From contig CAJVYC010000007.1 in NCBI GenBank assembly GCA_913009205.1, forward strand, positions 1-64,000: DNA of 64,000 nt. The letters run 5' to 3'. Positions 46,003-54,217 of the stretch are shown in pieces (within the stretch, counting starts at the first letter, position 1; the number at the start of each line of letters is the position of its first letter). Made by a program: the position numbers and the translations under genes. Origin of the DNA: an uncultured Fluviicola sp. (GTDB taxonomy: Bacteria; Bacteroidota; Bacteroidia; Flavobacteriales_D; Crocinitomicaceae). A model generated the notes under the pieces. The model ran no database searches. It saw only the letters and a program-made list of their open reading frames with translations, and had not been told where the DNA came from.

Positions 46003-46010
46003 CAAAAATA
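46003..46010 (-). promoter_or_regulatory. -7 element TATTTTTG upstream of the carboxypeptidase-regulatory-like gene
   Basis: It matches TAnnTTTG and predicts transcription to begin near 45997, only about eight bases before the ATC that opens the complete signal peptide. Confidence 0.45.
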
Positions 46011-46107
46011 GTACTGCGTTTATATATTTAAGACGACAAACAAATGTTAATTATTAAAGTTCACAATTGTAACAAATTGAAATCAACAATATTACATTTG
46101 TAAAGTG

Positions 46108-46138
46108 TTGTTTTCATTCAAACTTAGTCGTAATTTTG
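46108..46138 (+). promoter_or_regulatory. Promoter of mnmA
   Basis: TTG at 46108-46110, a 20-base spacer and TAATTTTG at 46131-46138 fit the Bacteroidota consensus. The ATG begins five bases later, so the message should be leaderless or nearly so. A second possible -7 element, TACATTTG at 46093-46100, lies upstream. Confidence 0.6.
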
Positions 46139-46143
46139 TATCA

Positions 46144-47322
46144 ATGAAACGAGTTGTCGTAGGACTATCAGGAGGAGTTGATTCCAGTGTGACCGCATAC
46201 CTTCTGAAAGAGCAAGGATATGAGGTAATTGGAATGTTTATGAAGAATTGGCACGACGAGAGCGTAACACTTTCAGACGACTGTCCGTGGATTGATGATT
46301 CCAACGATGCCTTACTCGTAGCTCAGGCGATTGATATTCCGTTTCAAGTAATCGACTTAAGCAAAGAATACAAAACCCGGATTGTAGATTACATGTTTAA
46401 TGAATATAAGTCAGGCAGAACGCCCAATCCAGACGTTTTGTGCAATAGAGAAATCAAATTCGATGTTTTCCTTAAAGCAGCAATGGAACTAGGCGCAGAC
46501 TATGTTGCAACAGGTCATTACTGTAGGAAGATTGAACATGAAGACGGAAGTTTCGGACTTCTCACTGGAAAGGACCCAAACAAAGACCAGTCTTACTTCT
46601 TGTGCCAACTGAATCAAGAACAACTTGCAAAAGCGCTGTTTCCAATTGGTGAACTTCTTAAATCTGAGGTTAGAAAGATCGCTGAAGAATCAGGTCTTCA
46701 CACCGCTGAGAAGAAAGATTCACAAGGACTTTGCTTTGTAGGAAAAATAAGCCTTCCAACCTTCCTACAACAAAAATTATCTCCTATTCAAGGAGACATC
46801 GTCGAGATCCCAGACGATTTAGAAGCGTTCGTTGATTACAGCGAGATTACAGTAGCACCGGAAAACGTTTTGGAACTTGCAAGACCGTTTACGTACGAAC
46901 CGAACCAAGGAGAAGTTGTTACAACCCACCAAGGAGCGCACTATTATACTATCGGACAGCGAAAAGGTTTGCATATTGGTGGAAGACCGAATCCTTCATT
47001 CGTTATCGAAACAGACGTTATTACAAATACGGTTTACTCAGGACAGAACGACACGCACCCAGGACTCAATAGATGGGCGTTAAAGGTCAGTAAAGAGGAG
47101 ATGCACTTTGTTAGCAGTAGATACGGTATAAACGCGTTAAACGGATTGGCTACGGACATTCGAATTAGATACCGTCAAAAGTTTCAGAAATGCACGATCC
47201 ACGTTATAGACGGAGATGTATATGTACTGTTCATGGAAAAGCAACGAGGCATTACACCAGGGCAATTTGCAGCTTTCTATATTAATGATGAATTGATCGC
47301 TTCTGGCGCGATCATGCACTAG
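46144..47322 (+). CDS. mnmA: tRNA-specific 2-thiouridylase MnmA
   Basis: 392 residues from the ATG at 46144 ([15 protein letters not shown]); the start 13 codons further up is rejected because it lies before the -7 element. PP-loop [15 protein letters not shown] binds [13 protein letters not shown], the conserved [12 protein letters not shown] with catalytic Cys, [22 protein letters not shown] and the second catalytic Cys in SQGLCFVGK are all present. So are the C-terminal [15 protein letters not shown] and [17 protein letters not shown]. It thiolates U34 in tRNA for Lys, Glu and Gln. The insertion after the second cysteine is typical. Confidence 0.97.
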   Translation: MKRVVVGLSGGVDSSVTAYLLKEQGYEVIGMFMKNWHDESVTLSDDCPWIDDSNDALLVAQAIDIPFQVIDLSKEYKTRIVDYMFNEYKSGRTPNPDVLCNREIKFDVFLKAAMELGADYVATGHYCRKIEHEDGSFGLLTGKDPNKDQSYFLCQLNQEQLAKALFPIGELLKSEVRKIAEESGLHTAEKKDSQGLCFVGKISLPTFLQQKLSPIQGDIVEIPDDLEAFVDYSEITVAPENVLELARPFTYEPNQGEVVTTHQGAHYYTIGQRKGLHIGGRPNPSFVIETDVITNTVYSGQNDTHPGLNRWALKVSKEEMHFVSSRYGINALNGLATDIRIRYRQKFQKCTIHVIDGDVYVLFMEKQRGITPGQFAAFYINDELIASGAIMH

Positions 47323-47360
47323 ATTGGAATTAAAAGTGATGAATTATAAGAAATAAGTTA

Positions 47361-47381
47361 GGAATTGGTGAAAACAATTCC
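47361..47381. terminator. Hairpin between mnmA and the XRE regulator gene
   Basis: Stem GGAATTG / CAATTCC with a seven-base loop lies between the convergent stops. It has no T tract on either side, so it may act as a weak shared terminator or protect the 3' ends. Confidence 0.35.
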
Positions 47382-47413
47382 ATAACCAGTAAATTCCAAC
47401 CTGTAACCTTCAA

Positions 47414-47767
47414 TTATCTTAAGCTATACTTTTTAAAAGTACCGTTAGTATAGAAAACAACGATCTTCTCAACTCCCTCAGAACTAGTATTTACTGAAGT
47501 GTCTTCAGCCGCGCTTGTGGGGCTCGTTGGCTTCACTTCTTCTGACGGAATAAAATTACCGTCTCTCGTTTCGCCTGTTATGAGCCATGAGGCATTAACA
47601 TTGGGATATGATGTTATGATTTTCGTTAAGAAGTCCAAACTTGGCTTATTCCTGCCACTAAGAACATGGCTTAAATTCGATCGGTTAATTCCAATTTTAC
47701 TAGCAAATGCTGAAGCTGATAAATTATTTGCCTTAAGGATTACGAGGATTCGATCTTGAATTAACAT
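47414..47767 (-). CDS. XRE-family helix-turn-helix regulator
   Basis: 117 residues from ATG 47767 (MLIQDRILVILKANNL). The XRE domain covers about 1-60: LSASAFASKIGINRSNLSHV, LSGRNKPSLDFLTKII and NASWLITGE. A short linker rich in Thr, Ser and Glu and a basic, aromatic C-terminal end (KIVVFYTNGTFKKYSLR) follow. A start 18 codons upstream is less likely because it lies before the -7 element at 47790-47797. This form, with SWLITG at the end of the domain, is common in Bacteroidota and includes repressor-like proteins. A 9-bp inverted repeat frames its promoter. Confidence 0.85.
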   Translation of the reverse strand: MLIQDRILVILKANNLSASAFASKIGINRSNLSHVLSGRNKPSLDFLTKIITSYPNVNASWLITGETRDGNFIPSEEVKPTSPTSAAEDTSVNTSSEGVEKIVVFYTNGTFKKYSLR

Positions 47768-47810
47768 TTGTAAATTAATTGATTCTATACAAATGTAACA
47801 AATGTTTACA
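47764..47810 (-). promoter_or_regulatory. XRE gene promoter and probable autoregulatory site
   Basis: The -7 element TACATTTG lies at 47790-47797 on the minus strand. Around it is a perfect 9-bp inverted repeat, ACATTTGTA at 47764-47772 and TACAAATGT at 47788-47796, with a 15-base gap. A second inverted repeat TGTAA-N7-TTACA covers 47794-47810. Such dyads overlapping a promoter and a start codon suggest binding by the XRE protein itself; this is inference. Confidence 0.5.
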
Positions 47811-47844
47811 AAAAAAGCCACTCCGATCAGGTCGAAGTGACTTT
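47811..47844 (-). terminator. Rho-independent terminator of the 56-residue small gene
   Basis: On the minus strand an 11-bp stem (AAGTCACTTCG with CGGAGTGGCTT, two G-T pairs) and seven-base loop are followed by a run of six or seven T. It lies 19 bases after the stop at 47863 and separates this gene from the XRE promoter. Confidence 0.75.
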
Positions 47845-47862
47845 AAATAAATTGGGAATATT

Positions 47863-48033
47863 CTAATTCAAGGAAAAGAATACACTAGACTGTTGACTTT
47901 CTTTCAGAGACTCACCTACTTTGAGCGTATCCATAAGCTTGGCTACCTCGAAAACAGATAAAGTACTATTAACTCCTTGTACCTTATGTTGTGATAATTT
48001 GAATTGTGCGTTCTTAATCGTATTGTTAATCAT
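47863..48033 (-). CDS. Small protein of 56 residues
   Basis: ATG at 48033 and TAA at 47863 enclose 56 codons of ordinary composition: MINNTIKNAQFKLSQHK, VQGVNSTLSVFEVAKLMDTL, KVGESLKESQQSSVFFSLN. The frame is uninterrupted, amphipathic and soluble, and a good terminator follows 19 bases later. The gene fills an otherwise empty 466-base gap. The family is not recognised; the DNA upstream (48034-48233) is very AT-rich. A regulatory or bacteriocin-leader-like role could be proposed but nothing here shows it. Confidence 0.6.
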   Translation of the reverse strand: MINNTIKNAQFKLSQHKVQGVNSTLSVFEVAKLMDTLKVGESLKESQQSSVFFSLN

Positions 48034-48233
48034 ATCTATATTTTTAAGTTGTTGTCGTTATCAAAGTTGTAATACTGAACACATTTACGGCACTACTTTT
48101 AATATTGTTACGAAAAACTTTAATAAAAAAAAAAATGTAAACAAATTGATTAAATAATTAATTGAATTAAAAAACGCTATCAAATTGATTTCGATAACGT
48201 TAAGTGATAATTAACTTTTGTAAAATATTTTTA

Positions 48234-48455
48234 TTATTTTTTGATCAAAGGATAGATTAAGTCTTCCAATCCATTGGTTTTGATCTCTAACATGAGTTCT
48301 AATTGCCTCCCGTGCTTGCCTTTTGGAAAGCCTTTGTTCTTGTACCAGATCAAATAAGGTTCAGGTAAATGAACCAAATACTTGCCTTCATACTTTCCAT
48401 AATGCATTTTAGCATTGGCAAGTTCTATCAATTCATGCTGTGGATTTGGATTCAT
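48234..48455 (-). CDS. DUF3820 family protein
   Basis: 73 residues. Matches DUF3820: MHYGKYEGKYLVHLPEPYLI, WYKNKGFPKGKHGRQLELML. Small cytoplasmic protein with conserved G-x-Y-x-G-x-x-L-x-x-L-P-x-x-Y-L-x-W. A quorum-related virulence role has been proposed for one member, but no general function is known. It lies 15 bases after pepD in the same orientation. Confidence 0.85.
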   Translation of the reverse strand: MNPNPQHELIELANAKMHYGKYEGKYLVHLPEPYLIWYKNKGFPKGKHGRQLELMLEIKTNGLEDLIYPLIKK

Positions 48456-48470
48456 ATGACTTCCTCTCTT

Positions 48471-49925
48471 CTACTTGGTCGGAATCAATTGCAGCGTATC
48501 GATTAAATACCCCCAGTATTTTTGCACTGAAGAAATTTGACATTTTTCGTCTGGAGAATGAGCTGCTCGAATATTTGGTCCAAATGAAATCATATCAACC
48601 TCTGGAAGGTGCTTTAGTAAAATACCACATTCTAATCCTGCGTGACACGCTTTAATCTTTGGCTCTTCATCAAATGAATCTCTGTACAATTTCGACATAA
48701 TGTCAAGAATAGCTGAATCCTTGTTCGGTTGCCATCCAGGGTAATCTCCTGACTGAACAACACCGCACCCCATCAATTCAAATGAACCACGAATTGTATT
48801 CGCCAAATCATCCTTAGTACTCTCAACGCTACTTCGCTGAAGTGACTGGGTAATAAACTCACCATCTTTAACAATAATTCGAGCCAAACTTGAAGAAGCT
48901 TCAACAAGACCTTGGATATCTGGACTCATTCTATACACACCATTATGAACAGCATATAAAGCATGAAGAATTTTTACTTTGTCGTCATTCGAAATTGGCT
49001 TAGAATCAGTTGTAGTAGTTTGAATTGAAAACTCTACATTTTCCTCAATTGTTTTGAACTCAGCAACTATAACCCCGGCAATTTTCTCAAATTCAGCTTT
49101 GAGAGCTTCTGCATTTTCATTAGTAACAGCTAAAACACAATTAGACTCTCTAGGAATAGCATTTCTCAGGCTTCCTCCATCAACTGAAATCAATTGGTAT
49201 TCTCCCATTGAATGAAGATGGTACAAAACACGATTCATGAATTTATTCGCATTCCCTCTCTCCTTGTCGATATCCATTCCTGAATGACCACCAACAAGCC
49301 CTTTAATAGTAATAGAAAGAATCTCAGAATCAGACTTAAGCTCTTCTGTTTTGCATGTATACGTTGTGTTCGTATCAATCCCTCCAGCACATCCTATTGA
49401 AATCTCATCATCGTCCTCAGTATCGAGGTTCAATAAAATCTCTCCAGAAAAATTTGAAGAGTCAAGATGAATTGCTCCTGTCATCCCCGTTTCTTCATCG
49501 ATTGTAAACATTGCCTCAACAGCAGGGTGAACAATTGTATCAGAAGAAAGAACAGTCATTATTGATGCTACACCAATTCCATTATCAGCACCTAAAGTTG
49601 TACCGTTGGCATCAACCCAGTCACCAATTACACGCATATCAATTCCTTGCGTAGCAAAATCGAAGTCAGTATCTGAATTCTTTTGGTGCACCATATCCAA
49701 GTGCGACTGCATAATTATCGTCTTACGATTTTCCATTCCTGGACTTGCAGGCTTTTTTATAACCACATTCCCAGCAGTATCCTTAATTGTTTCTAAACCC
49801 AACTTCTTCCCAAAGTCAATCATGAATTGAATCACCTCTTCTTCCTTTTTGGAAGCTCTAGGCACTGCGTTTAAATCAGCAAAATGATTCCACATTGCTT
49901 TAGGCTCTAAATCTCTAACACTCAT
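48471..49925 (-). CDS. pepD: Aminoacyl-histidine dipeptidase (M20, PepD-like)
   Basis: 484 residues, full length. Metal sites are visible: IIMQSHLDMVHQK (His80 and the Asp that follows), GTTLGADNGIGVA (bridging Asp), TIDEETGMTGAIHLDSSNF (catalytic and ligand Glu), NLDTEDDDEISIGCAGG and, near the end, KACHAGLECGILLKHLP and AAHSPDEKCQISSV. A dimerisation lid lies between about 205 and 330 (GLVGGHSGMDIDKERGNANK). It hydrolyses dipeptides with histidine at the C terminus and similar ones. It sits 11 bases after the VF530 gene. Confidence 0.92.
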   Translation of the reverse strand: MSVRDLEPKAMWNHFADLNAVPRASKKEEEVIQFMIDFGKKLGLETIKDTAGNVVIKKPASPGMENRKTIIMQSHLDMVHQKNSDTDFDFATQGIDMRVIGDWVDANGTTLGADNGIGVASIMTVLSSDTIVHPAVEAMFTIDEETGMTGAIHLDSSNFSGEILLNLDTEDDDEISIGCAGGIDTNTTYTCKTEELKSDSEILSITIKGLVGGHSGMDIDKERGNANKFMNRVLYHLHSMGEYQLISVDGGSLRNAIPRESNCVLAVTNENAEALKAEFEKIAGVIVAEFKTIEENVEFSIQTTTTDSKPISNDDKVKILHALYAVHNGVYRMSPDIQGLVEASSSLARIIVKDGEFITQSLQRSSVESTKDDLANTIRGSFELMGCGVVQSGDYPGWQPNKDSAILDIMSKLYRDSFDEEPKIKACHAGLECGILLKHLPEVDMISFGPNIRAAHSPDEKCQISSVQKYWGYLIDTLQLIPTK

Positions 49926-49936
49926 ATATCTTAATC

Positions 49937-50161
49937 TTATTTATCAAATTGAAGTACACGTTCAATGTACATTTTCTCCACCTTCGCTCTGGCCCAAGGT
50001 GTTCTGCGCAAAAACTTCAAACTACTATTTACACTTGGATCACTCTTAAAACAATTGACATTAACATGGTAAGCCATTTGCTCCCAACCTAATCTATCAA
50101 CGCATTGTTTGACAATAAACTCTAAAGATTTCCCATGCAAAGGGTCATTTGATTCCTCCAT
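49937..50161 (-). CDS. VF530 family protein
   Basis: 74 residues. It matches the VF530 (DUF2132) family: NDPLHGKSLEFIVKQCVDRL, GWEQMAYHVNVNCFKSDPSV and LKFLRRTPWARAKVEKMYI. Structures in this family are small double-helical bundles; DNA binding has been suggested without proof. The start ATG follows the stop of ettA with no gap, which suggests coupled translation. Confidence 0.9.
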   Translation of the reverse strand: MEESNDPLHGKSLEFIVKQCVDRLGWEQMAYHVNVNCFKSDPSVNSSLKFLRRTPWARAKVEKMYIERVLQFDK

Positions 50162-51847
50162 TTACTTAACCAGTTTCTTATATCTAATACGTTTTGGAGC
50201 ACTATCTCCCAATCGTTTCTTTCTGTTTTCTTCGTATTCAGTGTACGATCCTTCGAACCAATAAACTTCTGAATCTCCTTCAAAGGCTAAAATATGCGTA
50301 CAAATTCTATCCAAGAACCACCTGTCGTGAGAAATCACAACAGCACATCCCGCGAAATTCTGAATCCCTTCCTCTAACGCACGAAGCGTGTTCACATCAA
50401 TATCATTTGTTGGCTCATCGAGCAAAAGAACATTCGCCTCTGTTTTTAAGGTCATGGCCAAATGCAGTCTGTTTCTCTCTCCACCTGAAAGAACACCCAC
50501 TTTTTTGTTTTGGTCAGATCCTCCGAAGTTGAATTTCGATAAATACGCTCTTGAATTTATCTTTTGATCTCCCACTTCAACATATTCTAATCCGTCCGAG
50601 ACTACGTCAAAAACAGATTTATCAGGATGAATATCATCATGGGCCTGATCTACATAACCAACCTTTGCAGTCTCCCCTACTTGAAACTCTCCTGAGTCCG
50701 GCTTTAACTCATCCATGATCATCTTGAAGATTGTAGTTTTACCTGCACCGTTAGGTCCAATAACACCAACAATTCCCGCAGGAGGTAGTTTGAAATTCAA
50801 ATCACTATACAGCAATTTCTCACCAAATCCTTTAGAGACATTAACCGCATCAATTACATTATTTCCTAAACGAGGCCCATTTGGAATTGGAATTTCTAAG
50901 ATTGCATCTTTAGAAGCAGAATCCTCAGCCATCATTTTATCATAATTAGCAATACGCGCTTTATTTTTGGCTTGACGTCCTTTAGGATTCATCTTCACCC
51001 ATTCCAGCTCTCTTGCTAATACTTTTTGACGTTTCGATTCTGTTTTTTCCTCTTTCTTTAAGCGCGCTCCTTTTTGCTCCAACCATGAAGAATAATTCCC
51101 TTTCCATGGAATTCCTTCACCTCGGTCCAATTCTAAGATCCACTCCGCAGCGTTATCTAAGAAATACCTATCGTGCGTTACAGCAATTACAGTTCCTTTA
51201 TATTGTTGCAAGTGCTGCTCCAACCATTCAATTGATTCGGCATCCAAGTGATTGGTAGGCTCATCAAGCAACAAAACATCTGGATTGCTTAAAAGAAGTC
51301 TACACAAAGCAACTCTTCTTCGCTCTCCTCCAGATAACGTTGCAATTTTTTGATCGTTCGGCGCACAACGCAATGCATCCATGGCTCTATCGAGTTTCGT
51401 GTCCAATTCCCAAGCATCCAATGAATCCAATATATCTTGAACTTCACCTTGACGCGCAATTAACTTATCCATTTTGTCAGGATCGTTCATTATCTCTTCA
51501 TCCATAAAAGAATTATTGATTGTCTCGAATTCCTTCAAGGCATCAACAGTTTCCTGTGCTCCCTCCATCACGATTTCTTTAACCGTCTTAGATTCATCCA
51601 ATTCTGGCTCTTGCGCCAAATAGCCTACTGTGTAACCTTCTGTAAATACAACATCGCCTCTATACGTTGTATCCAAACCTGCAATAATTTTCATTACCGT
51701 GGACTTTCCAGATCCATTCAGTCCTATAATACCGATTTTCGCTCCGTAGTAAAATGAGAGGTGAATATTTTTTATTATTTGCTTCCCTTGAGGCGTGTCT
51801 TTAGAAACACCGACCATCGAAAAAATTATTTTCTTGTCGTCTGACAT
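50162..51847 (-). CDS. ettA: ABC-F translation factor EttA
   Basis: 561 residues. Two ABC domains: Walker A GLNGSGKSTVMKI and GPNGAGKTTIFKM, signatures LSGGERRRVALCRLLLSNP and LSGGERNRLHLAMTLK, Walker B VLLLDEPTNHLDAESIEWLE and VLLLDEPTNDIDVNTLRAL. Between them lies the EttA-type arm with KRQKVLARELEWVKMNPKGR, QAKNKARIANYDKM. There is no membrane domain. It binds the ribosomal E site and gates entry into elongation according to the ATP/ADP ratio. It heads the ettA-VF530-pepD-DUF3820 unit. Confidence 0.95.
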   Translation of the reverse strand: MSDDKKIIFSMVGVSKDTPQGKQIIKNIHLSFYYGAKIGIIGLNGSGKSTVMKIIAGLDTTYRGDVVFTEGYTVGYLAQEPELDESKTVKEIVMEGAQETVDALKEFETINNSFMDEEIMNDPDKMDKLIARQGEVQDILDSLDAWELDTKLDRAMDALRCAPNDQKIATLSGGERRRVALCRLLLSNPDVLLLDEPTNHLDAESIEWLEQHLQQYKGTVIAVTHDRYFLDNAAEWILELDRGEGIPWKGNYSSWLEQKGARLKKEEKTESKRQKVLARELEWVKMNPKGRQAKNKARIANYDKMMAEDSASKDAILEIPIPNGPRLGNNVIDAVNVSKGFGEKLLYSDLNFKLPPAGIVGVIGPNGAGKTTIFKMIMDELKPDSGEFQVGETAKVGYVDQAHDDIHPDKSVFDVVSDGLEYVEVGDQKINSRAYLSKFNFGGSDQNKKVGVLSGGERNRLHLAMTLKTEANVLLLDEPTNDIDVNTLRALEEGIQNFAGCAVVISHDRWFLDRICTHILAFEGDSEVYWFEGSYTEYEENRKKRLGDSAPKRIRYKKLVK

Positions 51848-51872
51848 ATCGTTATTGTAAATTGAGTTTACC

Positions 51873-51880
51873 CAAAGTTA
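51873..51880 (-). promoter_or_regulatory. -7 element TAACTTTG of ettA
   Basis: Minus-strand TAACTTTG matches TAnnTTTG and lies 25 bases upstream of the ettA ATG. Confidence 0.5.
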
Positions 51881-51925
51881 ATAAATGAATAAACAGAGTG
51901 AGGATTTTTAGAAAAGATATTGGTA

Positions 51926-52042
51926 TTAATGCAAATATCTTTTAAAAGTAGCATCCGTGTTTAGAAAAGTAATCGCGGCAAAGACGCCGTCAAAAATCGA
52001 AAGAACGATGCAAATAAGTATCAATTTCATCGAACTCTTCAT
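51926..52042 (-). CDS. Possible 38-residue membrane peptide (doubtful)
   Basis: ATG at 52042 opens MKSSMKLILICIVLSIFDGV and FAAITFLNTDATFKRYLH before TAA. The single hydrophobic span looks like a membrane peptide or a truncated signal sequence, but the size and composition are within chance for this AT-rich gap. Confidence 0.2.
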   Translation of the reverse strand: MKSSMKLILICIVLSIFDGVFAAITFLNTDATFKRYLH

Positions 52043-52056
52043 TCATAAAATACAAG

Positions 52057-52503
52057 TTATTTCATGTGCTTCAAGTTCTGACCATACATTACAAAGAAGG
52101 CTATCATCGTAAAAATATTCAAGATAAATATTGCTTTTCCCATTCCTCCCTGACTTCCAATAGAAATGTATGACATGGCTAAAAAACCTACGACAGTTGT
52201 AACAAGGTATCCAATAATATAAATGTAATATCCGTTTTTTTTCAACCTCCACATTGCAAGAGCACCAATGACACAAAGAATCCCTCCTACTATCCCAGCC
52301 ACATTTGAATAGAATGTCCATTTCAAATACTCACTTTCATTAAAGACTACAAAGTCGAGTTCTTTCGCTTGCATTTCTAGCATTGCAACTAGGCTAGACT
52401 CCACAGTGGACGGGGCACAACCCCAAATTGATCCAAGTAAACCCAAGCTTGAAAAGACAAAAGTGATAATGCAAATAACCGATAAAAATAATGGTCTAGA
52501 CAT
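52057..52503 (-). CDS. Four-span membrane protein
   Basis: 148 residues. Hydrophobic segments at about 6-26, 62-85, 93-112 and 122-141 are separated by short loops; the first loop contains CAPSTVESSLVAMLEMQAKE. No catalytic motif or known family is recognised. A -7 element, TATTTTTG, lies at 52531-52538 on the same strand, 27 bases before the ATG, so it has its own promoter. An upstream terminator isolates it from the next membrane gene. Confidence 0.65.
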   Translation of the reverse strand: MSRPLFLSVICIITFVFSSLGLLGSIWGCAPSTVESSLVAMLEMQAKELDFVVFNESEYLKWTFYSNVAGIVGGILCVIGALAMWRLKKNGYYIYIIGYLVTTVVGFLAMSYISIGSQGGMGKAIFILNIFTMIAFFVMYGQNLKHMK

Positions 52504-52530
52504 ATGTTAAATCCTGATTTCTAGTTTTTA

Positions 52531-52538
52531 CAAAAATA
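52531..52538 (-). promoter_or_regulatory. -7 element TATTTTTG of the four-span membrane protein gene
   Basis: It matches TAnnTTTG on the minus strand, with a 27-base leader, just downstream of a terminator for the preceding gene. Confidence 0.5.
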
Positions 52539-52571
52539 CTAGAACCTACACTAGTAATTCCATTTAGACAT

Positions 52572-52602
52572 AAAAAAAACGAAGCCTCGAAAAGCTTCGT
52601 TT
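52572..52602 (-). terminator. Rho-independent terminator after the DUF4328/DUF4234-like gene
   Basis: On the minus strand a 9-bp stem AAACGAAGC / GCTTCGTTT with an eight-base loop is followed by about five T, 103 bases after the stop of the gene ending at 52706. Confidence 0.8.
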
Positions 52603-52705
52603 AATAATATCACTATCTACAGGTGATTTTGTGCATTGTTGAAAACGCAGCACCAAACATTAAGAAGTTAAGCGTATCAAAAACTTCTTATCACAAGGAG
52701 AATAA

Positions 52706-53176
52706 TTAATCCAAGATATCCGGATTTGAACTCATCCCTCCATTTGCACCTTCATTTGGTGAACTCATAAGTCTTTTCTTAATCTCAGCCGACTTTACCC
52801 AGTAAATAATCCATACAACCAGACCGGCAAGACTAGCCACGCTTCCCAAAGTTGGAATAATCCCAACTACTGCTAAAATAGGAATAGCCATCCCAAGTCC
52901 TTTTAAATAGTTTCCACCATCATCATATCCTCTTGCTTCATATTCGTTCTTTATTGACTCTGTAATCTTAGAATACATAATGAATCCATAAACAATATTA
53001 AATAACGGAATAAGCATTAACCATACATTGGTTGGCGCAATAGTTCTGTTAGAAGGATGAATTTCCTTGAGCATATTTTGAAGGTTCAAGTAGTACATTA
53101 TTGCTAATCCTATACCTATAACCAAAGCTATTATAACTACCACAAATAATCCTTCTAATAATTCTACTGAATACAT
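52706..53176 (-). CDS. Small membrane protein of DUF4328/DUF4234-like layout
   Basis: 156 residues. Hydrophobic segments at about 9-29, 50-66 and 93-126, and a middle loop with the pattern L-I-P-L-F-N-I-V-Y-G-F-I-M-Y-S-K-I, as in small Bacteroidota membrane families that start with a span, an S-N-R-T loop and a WLMLIPLFN span. A polar tail (NEGANGGMSSNPDILD) ends the protein. Family assignment is tentative and the function is unknown. Confidence 0.6.
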   Translation of the reverse strand: MYSVELLEGLFVVVIIALVIGIGLAIMYYLNLQNMLKEIHPSNRTIAPTNVWLMLIPLFNIVYGFIMYSKITESIKNEYEARGYDDGGNYLKGLGMAIPILAVVGIIPTLGSVASLAGLVVWIIYWVKSAEIKKRLMSSPNEGANGGMSSNPDILD

Positions 53177-53336
53177 ATAATTTATTTTTTAAGTTAAGTG
53201 CTCAATATATAAATTCATTTTTAACTGTGACAATTTTTGTTAAAAACTTAGTTGTAAACATATTAACAATTGTGTGCTAATTTCCTCGATTCAAGTATAA
53301 ATTGTACTTTTAAGTGTTAAAGTTAACGCAAATAAT

Positions 53337-53957
53337 ATGAAGCTTACAACACTCTTTCTCATTCTTGGGCTTGCCAGTATCACTGCTTGTAATAAAGGAA
53401 AGGCAGATTTCACATTAAAGGGAACTATTACTGACACTACCTTTAGCACCAGTCTTGAAGGCGCTACTGTAAAGCTTTATGAAACTGAGGCAGGTACGTT
53501 TAGCTCAACTCTTATTGCTGAGTCTACAATTGGTGCTGACGGAAGTTATTCATTCACATTCCCACGGAATGCTGTGGAGTCTTATACATTAAGTATTCAC
53601 AAAGAAAATTACTTCGATCAAGAAAATATTATCAATTTTTCGGCTATGACTATTGAAGAAGATAATGTTAGAGACTTTAGCACTGCCGCTAAGTCTTGGG
53701 CCAGATTGAGATTTATCACAACAACGCCTCTAGCTGAATTACACTATATAAAGCAACTTGGAAAACAAGGATGTCCTTCATGCTGTGGAATTGACGAACA
53801 AACCCTAAGCGGAGTTCAAAACCTTGAAATTATTTGTCCAAACGATGGAAACTCAACTTACTCATACAATTACTGGGTAATCGGCACGGCAGACAGCGGC
53901 AACAAAAGTGCCATCACAACGGCATTCGATACGGTAACTATCACTTTGACTTATTAG
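53337..53957 (+). CDS. Predicted lipoprotein with a carboxypeptidase-regulatory-like domain
   Basis: 206 residues. Lipobox ASITAC gives Cys18 as the lipidation site. Residues about 24-105 match a carboxypeptidase-regulatory or Cna-B-like sandwich (LKGTITDTTFSTSLEGATVK, LYETEAG, GADGSYSFTFPRN, YTLSIHKENYF). The C-terminal part carries a compact GCPSCCGID motif and NYWVIGTADSGNKS, a beta-rich end. The paired cysteines may be structural. The gene stops inside the remnant of a convergent T9SS gene. Function unknown. Confidence 0.65.
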   Translation: MKLTTLFLILGLASITACNKGKADFTLKGTITDTTFSTSLEGATVKLYETEAGTFSSTLIAESTIGADGSYSFTFPRNAVESYTLSIHKENYFDQENIINFSAMTIEEDNVRDFSTAAKSWARLRFITTTPLAELHYIKQLGKQGCPSCCGIDEQTLSGVQNLEIICPNDGNSTYSYNYWVIGTADSGNKSAITTAFDTVTITLTY

Positions 53958-54217
53958 GATTTACTCACTCTAACTGATTCCTTGAATCCAGCTGACTGAA
54001 TAATAATCAGATACATTCTAGGTTGTAAATCAGTTAAGTCTGCGGGATACATAAATGTTCCTCTTTCCATTTCACCTTTATGTATGCCGCGCAAGTGTTT
54101 TCCTAGCATATCATAAAGACGAATAAGAACTTGATCTTGTTTTAAAGGAGACGTTATGCACAGAGAAGTTACTTCGCGAGCAGGATTTGGATGTACTTTT
54201 GAAAAAAATTCTTTAGG
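53954..54217 (-). pseudogene. Remnant of a T9SS-exported protein (sorting domain only)
   Basis: An open minus-strand frame without a usable start encodes a near-complete type A sorting domain: FFSKVHPNPAREVTSL, QDQVLIRLYDMLGKHL, FMYPADLTDLQPRMYLII and FKESVRVSKS with a stop at 53954. An in-frame stop precedes it immediately, so the cargo part is lost or shifted. It overlaps the end of the lipoprotein gene by a few bases. Confidence 0.7.

Noticed and set aside
47921-48157. 78-codon plus-strand frame
   Set aside because: It is antisense to the 56-residue minus-strand gene that has a terminator, and its second half is a low-complexity K/N-rich stretch.
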